A program made the position numbers and the translations under genes. DNA of 10,420 nucleotides from Phoronis pallida (lineage: Eukaryota > Phoronida > Phoronidae), in the NCBI GenBank assembly GCA_028565715.1, contig JAOXYC010239015.1, positions 1 through 10,420 of the forward strand, in the 5' to 3' direction. This document shows, in pieces, positions 7,809-10,420 of the stretch; within the stretch, counting starts at the first letter, position 1; every line of letters begins with the position of its first letter. The notes below the pieces were generated by a model. The model had not been told where the DNA came from. It saw only the letters and a program-made list of their open reading frames with translations, and ran no database searches.

Positions 7809-7945
7809 CCATGATAGTTGTAGTTAGGATAGAAGGTGCTCCATATTTGTGCAAGACAGATGAAGTTGGTGAACTGTGCGTGAGTTCTAGTTACTCTGGC
7901 ACAGAGTACTGGGGCTTGACTGGCATATCAAACAACACGTTTAGG
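7809..7945 (+). CDS. DIP2: DIP2 exon 9 (residues 289-334)
   Basis: The acceptor is cttcattgcag before 7809 and the donor is AGG|GTAAGTT. The exon is 137 nt: it completes the split Ala codon, then gives 45 codons ending in phase 0. It encodes MIVVVRIEGAPYLCKTDEVG, then ELCVSSSYSGTEYWGLTGIS and NNTFR. It matches the DIP2 pattern M.(C/V)IV, then LCKTDE(I/V)GE(I/L)CVSS, then Y.GL.G.(S/T).NTF. CKTDEVGELCVSS is the counterpart of the ANL A6 strand (GEIWVSG-type). The frame stays open for 29 codons past the donor, without homology. Confidence 0.93.
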
Positions 7946-8302
7946 GTAAGTTGGGGCAATCAAACAATGCTTTTAGGGTATGTTTTGGTCTCCAAACAAA
8001 TGATATTTTATATAACTCAAATAGGGAGTACTTAGACTATATTGAGTAAATATCAAACAGTGCAGGTGACGTGATAGTTTCGTGACTCAGTGGTAAATAG
8101 GACACTCAACAATTCTTTGAGGAATTTGCGGAAAGAGAATTTAACCAACCATTAAAATGATATTATTTTGTCAAAATTCTAATTAAAAAGCCTATACTCT
8201 TCGGTATCTGCCATGCTGTTTTTTCCTTTGTTGAAAGGTAAATCTCTGTATGATGAATCCTGCTGGTTCTCTTATGTGATGATGATCTCATTTTATTTTC
8301 AG
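7946..8302 (+). other. DIP2: DIP2 intron 9 (phase 0)
   Basis: This 357-base intron has a consensus donor GTAAGT. No structure is recognised. Confidence 0.8.
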
Positions 8303-8383
8303 ATTCATCCACTTGCAAGTGATGGACGTCCAATTGGGGAGCATGCCTTTGTCAGGACTGGTCTTTTAGGATTTCTTGGTCCG
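8303..8383 (+). CDS. DIP2: DIP2 exon 10, TGLLG (A7-type) motif (residues 335-361)
   Basis: The acceptor is tttattttcag before 8303 and the donor is CCG|GTAAGTA. The exon is 81 nt, exactly 27 codons, with phase 0 on both sides, so skipping it would keep the frame. It encodes IHPLASDGRPIGEHAFVRTG followed by LLGFLGP. TGLLGF (residues 353-358) replaces the ANL A7 motif TGDLGF, whose Asp normally holds the AMP ribose hydroxyls. Vertebrate DIP2 has SGLLGF at the same place, so the loss is a family trait and not a local mutation. Confidence 0.93.
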
Positions 8384-8705
8384 GTAAGTAATCTGAACCA
8401 GCTATTGTTTTTGCAGTAAATAGTTTGAAACAGTTTTGAAGTAATGTTATTGCAACAGTAAGACCACTTTTATAGTAAATTGGCAAATTTATCCTAAAAT
8501 ATGTTTGAGAGTGCCCTAAAGTTTTACTGGCAATGCAATAATTTTGATAGTTTTTTATCTGCTAAGAAATTGATTTTCAAAATATCTCAAATTTTATAGA
8601 GCAGTTGTGTTTAGAATTGACCTGGGTATTTTACTTCCTAACAGAAAAAATTGAAAGTAACTCAATTGTGCTCTCAAAGTCAGTTTACATCTATTTCATT
8701 TACAG
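8384..8705 (+). other. DIP2: DIP2 intron 10 (phase 0)
   Basis: At 322 bases this is the shortest complete intron. The donor is GTAAGT and the acceptor catttacag. No structure is recognised. Confidence 0.8.
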
Positions 8706-8833
8706 GGCGGTCTGGTATTTATCTGTGGTAGTCGTGAAGGGTTGATGACAAGTTCTGGTCGACGACATAATATGGATGATGTCATAGCAACTGTGCTGGC
8801 TGTGGAGCCAATGAAATTTATTTATCGTGGAAG
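8706..8833 (+). CDS. DIP2: DIP2 exon 11, hinge between subdomains (residues 362-403)
   Basis: The acceptor is catttacag before 8706 and the donor is GAAG|GTAACAA. The exon is 128 nt: 42 codons plus two bases of an Arg codon. It encodes GGLVFICGSREGLMTSSGRR, then HNMDDVIATVLAVEPMKFIY and RG. The pattern LVF(I/V).G...GL(L/M)..SGRRHN.DD(I/V).AT.LAVE is characteristic of DIP2. It aligns with the FAAL/ANL A8 hinge (G..KDLI...G.N.YP.DIE), where the small C-terminal subdomain begins. R380-R381-H382-N383 stand in the place of GRNH. Confidence 0.94.
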
Positions 8834-9070
8834 GTAACAAAATATTACCTTCTTATTCAGTTTTCAACAGATGAATCTTGACAATTTAAAATCTTCAAAG
8901 TATGTTTTTTGCCATTATCAAAACATGCATTTCACATAGAATCGAAGGTTTAAACTAACATTCACTTATTCCAACTAAAATGTATCATATTACTTGAAAA
9001 CTGAGAATTCTCAGGATTTGCTTGGCACATTGCTGTTTGTATTGGAGGGATTGACATACAGTTGGTATTT

Positions 9071-9078
9071 GATGTAAT
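9071..9078 (+). repeat. Target-site duplication, left copy (GATGTAAT)
   Basis: This directly abuts the left TIR. The right copy is at 9469-9476, its first G overlapping the last base of the right TIR, so 7 bp is certain and 8 bp possible. Confidence 0.75.
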
Positions 9079-9469
9079 CAAGAACTTATCACATAGAATC
9101 TCCAACTGCGCCGGCCGCGCTACGGTAAAATTGACGATATTTTTTAAAATAATGCACAACTCTTGGGTTTTTTAGCATCAAATTACAGTTTGACCACTTT
9201 CTTTATCTATCTGAAAGTTTCATTACAATTATCGTTGATCGTTAATTTAGATAATTCGCAATAAATCGATATATCACCTTTGTGTTTGGTCGCGCTTCAT
9301 GTGTTTACCAATCTAGCAGTTCTTTTCAGCGACACTTGGTGGCGCATTGCCGTCTGGGCCAATCAGATTGCAGTAAATTTAATGCACGCCATCTACGGCC
9401 GATTATGAAAGCTCTAATCTGGGGCAATAGATCAAGCGCGAGTCATAGATTCTATGTGATAAGTTCTTG
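9079..9469. mobile_element. Non-autonomous DNA transposon (MITE) with 23-bp TIRs
   Basis: Perfect 23-bp terminal inverted repeats occupy 9079-9101 (starting CAAGAACTTATCACATAG) and 9447-9469. They are flanked by ATGTAAT at 9072-9078 and 9470-9476. If the last G is counted as flank, the duplication is the 8-bp GATGTAAT (9071-9078 and 9469-9476). Next to the left TIR is a GC-rich patch, GCGCCGGCCGCGC, unlike the surrounding intron, and the right half holds GGTGGCGCATTGCC. There is no credible transposase frame, so it needs help in trans. The 7- or 8-bp duplication and CA start are compatible with the hAT superfamily, but that assignment is tentative. Confidence 0.85.
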
Positions 9470-9545
9470 ATGTAATGAATTGGATGAAGCAATTTCGACT
9501 GGTCTAGAGCCATGGGATAGTTCACATTTGCTGTGTGCTTTTCAG

Positions 9546-9630
9546 AATTGCTGTGTTTTCAATGAAGGTGCTTAGGGATGAAAGAATAACAATCATAGCA
9601 GAGCAGAGGCCAGACTGCTCCGAAGAAGAG
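9546..9630 (+). CDS. DIP2: DIP2 exon 12 (residues 404-432)
   Basis: The acceptor is gtgcttttcag before 9546 and the donor is GAG|GTTAGTG. The exon is 85 nt: the first base completes Arg404 (AG|A), then 28 codons end in phase 0. It encodes IAVFSMKVLRDERITIIAEQ, then RPDCSEEE. This is the DIP2 block RGRIAVFS...DERI.(I/V)(V/I)AEQRPD.SEE in the C-terminal subdomain. The intron before it contains the 391-bp transposon at 9079-9469, which does not touch the splice sites. Confidence 0.94.
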
Positions 9631-9983
9631 GTTAGTGTTTTTAAAAACCACACCTTTGAAATTCCTAGGAAATTATAATATTTTTCCTGCTCTAAAAATG
9701 TTTCAAGATCAGTGTGTTTTTGACAGCAAGTTCAATATTGTGTTGGCCAGAAGTTGGAACATGACATCCGATGACGTAATCAGATTAACTCAGACTACTT
9801 CTTAGACTTGGACACAGACAAACATATCGATGATATGCTTTCAAAACCATTCCAACTTCTCAACTTTAAATTTTCTTAAATAGATTTCAGTTCTAGTATA
9901 TGTACAAAAACCCTTAACTAAGCATTTACAGACCTTTCAACTCTTAAACTATTTTTGAAAAAATATTTTTGTTTTGTTTTTAG
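9631..9983 (+). other. DIP2: DIP2 intron 12 (phase 0)
   Basis: This 353-base intron ends in a T-rich acceptor tract, ttttgtttttag. No structure is recognised. Confidence 0.8.
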
Positions 9984-10082
9984 AGTTTCCAATGGATGAG
10001 TCGAGTGTTGCAAGCTGTGGATAGTATACATCAAGTTGGGGTCTACTGTCTTGCACTAGTCCCACCCAACTACCTTCCTAAG
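9984..10082 (+). CDS. DIP2: DIP2 exon 13, last in window (residues 433-465)
   Basis: The acceptor is ttttgtttttag before 9984 and the donor is AAG|GTTAGTA. The exon is 99 nt, exactly 33 codons with phase 0 on both sides. It encodes SFQWMSRVLQAVDSIHQVGV, then YCLALVPPNYLPK. Nearly every residue fits the DIP2 family (SFQWMSRVLQAIDSIHQVGVYCLALVP at the same place in vertebrates, allowing for substitutions). The family continues with a T.LGG(I/V)H stretch, which should be in the next exon, beyond 10420. Confidence 0.95.
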
Positions 10083-10420
10083 GTTAGTATGACATCTGAT
10101 GCCAAAGTAGATGATGGATGCTTTGATGACCATTCCATGGTTATTATTTTTTATTCCAACTAATTGAATTAATTAAAAAATAATTATCCAAAAATGTTCA
10201 TCAGCTTGGTGAATCATATATTATGAAGGTTATTAAGACACAAGCAGTAAAAAAGTCTAAATACTTGTAAGTTTTACTGCTTGTGTCTTAATAACCTTCA
10301 TAATATAAAAAATAATTGATTTCTTCCTAATGATTTAGCCATGCAAGATGTAATAATTATTATAATTTGTCTGATGATACAAATTGATTGTAATTGTCCT
10401 TACAAATGTGTTCAATTTAA
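10083..10420 (+). other. DIP2: 5' part of the intron after exon 13
   Basis: It opens with GTTAGTA. No exon matching the expected TPLGG-type continuation of DIP2 is seen before the window ends. It contains the 91-bp foldback at 10217-10307 and very AT-rich flanks. Confidence 0.8.
10217..10307. repeat. Perfect foldback: 36-bp arms, 19-base loop
   Basis: Arms 10217-10252 (starting TATATTATGAAGG) and 10272-10307 are exact reverse complements over 36 pairs. The loop 10253-10271 itself contains AAGT/ACTT. The lack of any arm mismatch suggests a recent origin or ongoing correction. The flanks show no convincing target duplication beyond TA-rich sequence. Possible identities are a young miniature foldback element, a template-switch inverted duplication or a hairpin RNA precursor. 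The sequence does not decide between these. Confidence 0.85.

Larger units (their letters stand above)
8834..9545 (+). other. DIP2: DIP2 intron 11 (phase 2), interrupted by a transposon
   Basis: The intron is 712 bases. Removing the 391-bp element and one target-site copy leaves about 314 bases, which fits its neighbours, so the insertion accounts for the extra length. The remaining sequence shows nothing else. Confidence 0.85.
1919..10082 (+). other. DIP2: DIP2 gene, internal part: 13 spliced exons encoding most of FAAL-like domain 1
   Basis: Thirteen exons with GT-AG introns join to 465 uninterrupted codons whose product follows animal DIP2 closely from start to finish. Recognisable segments in order are FLLGSLGVCVALTSE, DGSVMGVTVTRANML, DFKKEIGLWHGILTSVF, RTGLLGFLGP, SSGRRHNMDDVIATVLAVEP and FQWMSRVLQAVDSIHQVG. 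DIP2 proteins usually have a DMAP1-binding region followed by two FAAL-like domains of the ANL (acyl-CoA synthetase/NRPS adenylation/luciferase) superfamily. Family work links DIP2 to control of diacylglycerol species, and in flies and mammals to neuronal branching. Only domain 1 is present here, without its N-terminal start. Intron phases in order from the intron before exon 1 are 0,1,0,1,0,1,1,2,1,0,0,2,0, and the intron after exon 13 is phase 0. No frameshift, internal stop or fusion is seen, so the gene looks intact. Residue numbers in the exon entries count from the first codon of exon 1. Confidence 0.93.

Noticed and set aside
9282-9470. 62-codon plus-strand frame inside the MITE
   Set aside because: It has no transposase motif and ends within the right TIR. 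It is an accidental open frame in a non-autonomous element.
1-10420. CRISPR array, bacterial operon or phage system
   Set aside because: There are no regularly spaced direct repeats and no long uninterrupted bacterial-type genes. The GT-AG split DIP2 gene shows that the DNA is animal.

Overview
The window is AT-rich animal genomic DNA. It carries the middle of one spliced gene on the plus strand. Thirteen exons, all with GT-AG boundaries, lie between 1919 and 10082. Together they join into 1395 nt (465 codons) without a frameshift or stop. I recognise the product as DIP2 (disco-interacting protein 2), specifically most of the first of its two fatty-acyl-AMP-ligase-like (FAAL-like) domains. 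The start of that domain, the N-terminal DMAP1-binding region, the second FAAL-like domain and both gene ends lie outside the window. The short, compact introns (mostly 320-490 bases) and a protein close to, but clearly different from, the vertebrate paralogues suggest an invertebrate metazoan, for example a mollusc, another lophotrochozoan or an invertebrate deuterostome. The phylum cannot be fixed from this sequence.

Layout: 1-1918 is the 3' part of an upstream intron, with two inverted-repeat structures (804-827 and 1567-1698). Exon 1 (1919-2042) is followed by the largest complete intron (2043-3849), which opens with a small inverted-repeat element built from TATAAGCCC units. Exons 2-13 follow at short intervals. 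Intron 4 holds a tRNA-like gene or SINE head (5265-5337) with a Pol III terminator. Intron 5 holds a small hairpin and intron 6 a decayed 70-bp duplication. Intron 11 holds a 391-bp non-autonomous DNA transposon with 23-bp perfect terminal inverted repeats and a target-site duplication. The final partial intron holds a perfect 36-bp-arm foldback (10217-10307).

The exons encode consecutive pieces of one ANL-superfamily fold: the phosphate-loop region in exon 3, the A5-like segment in exon 7, and the A7 and hinge region in exons 10-11. The A7 motif reads TGLLG instead of the catalytic TGDLG, and the P-loop is not canonical. Both are also seen in vertebrate DIP2 and point to an altered adenylation site. 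No other protein-coding gene is supported on either strand. The novelty in this window lies mostly in the intronic repeats and foldbacks, not in a new multi-gene system.
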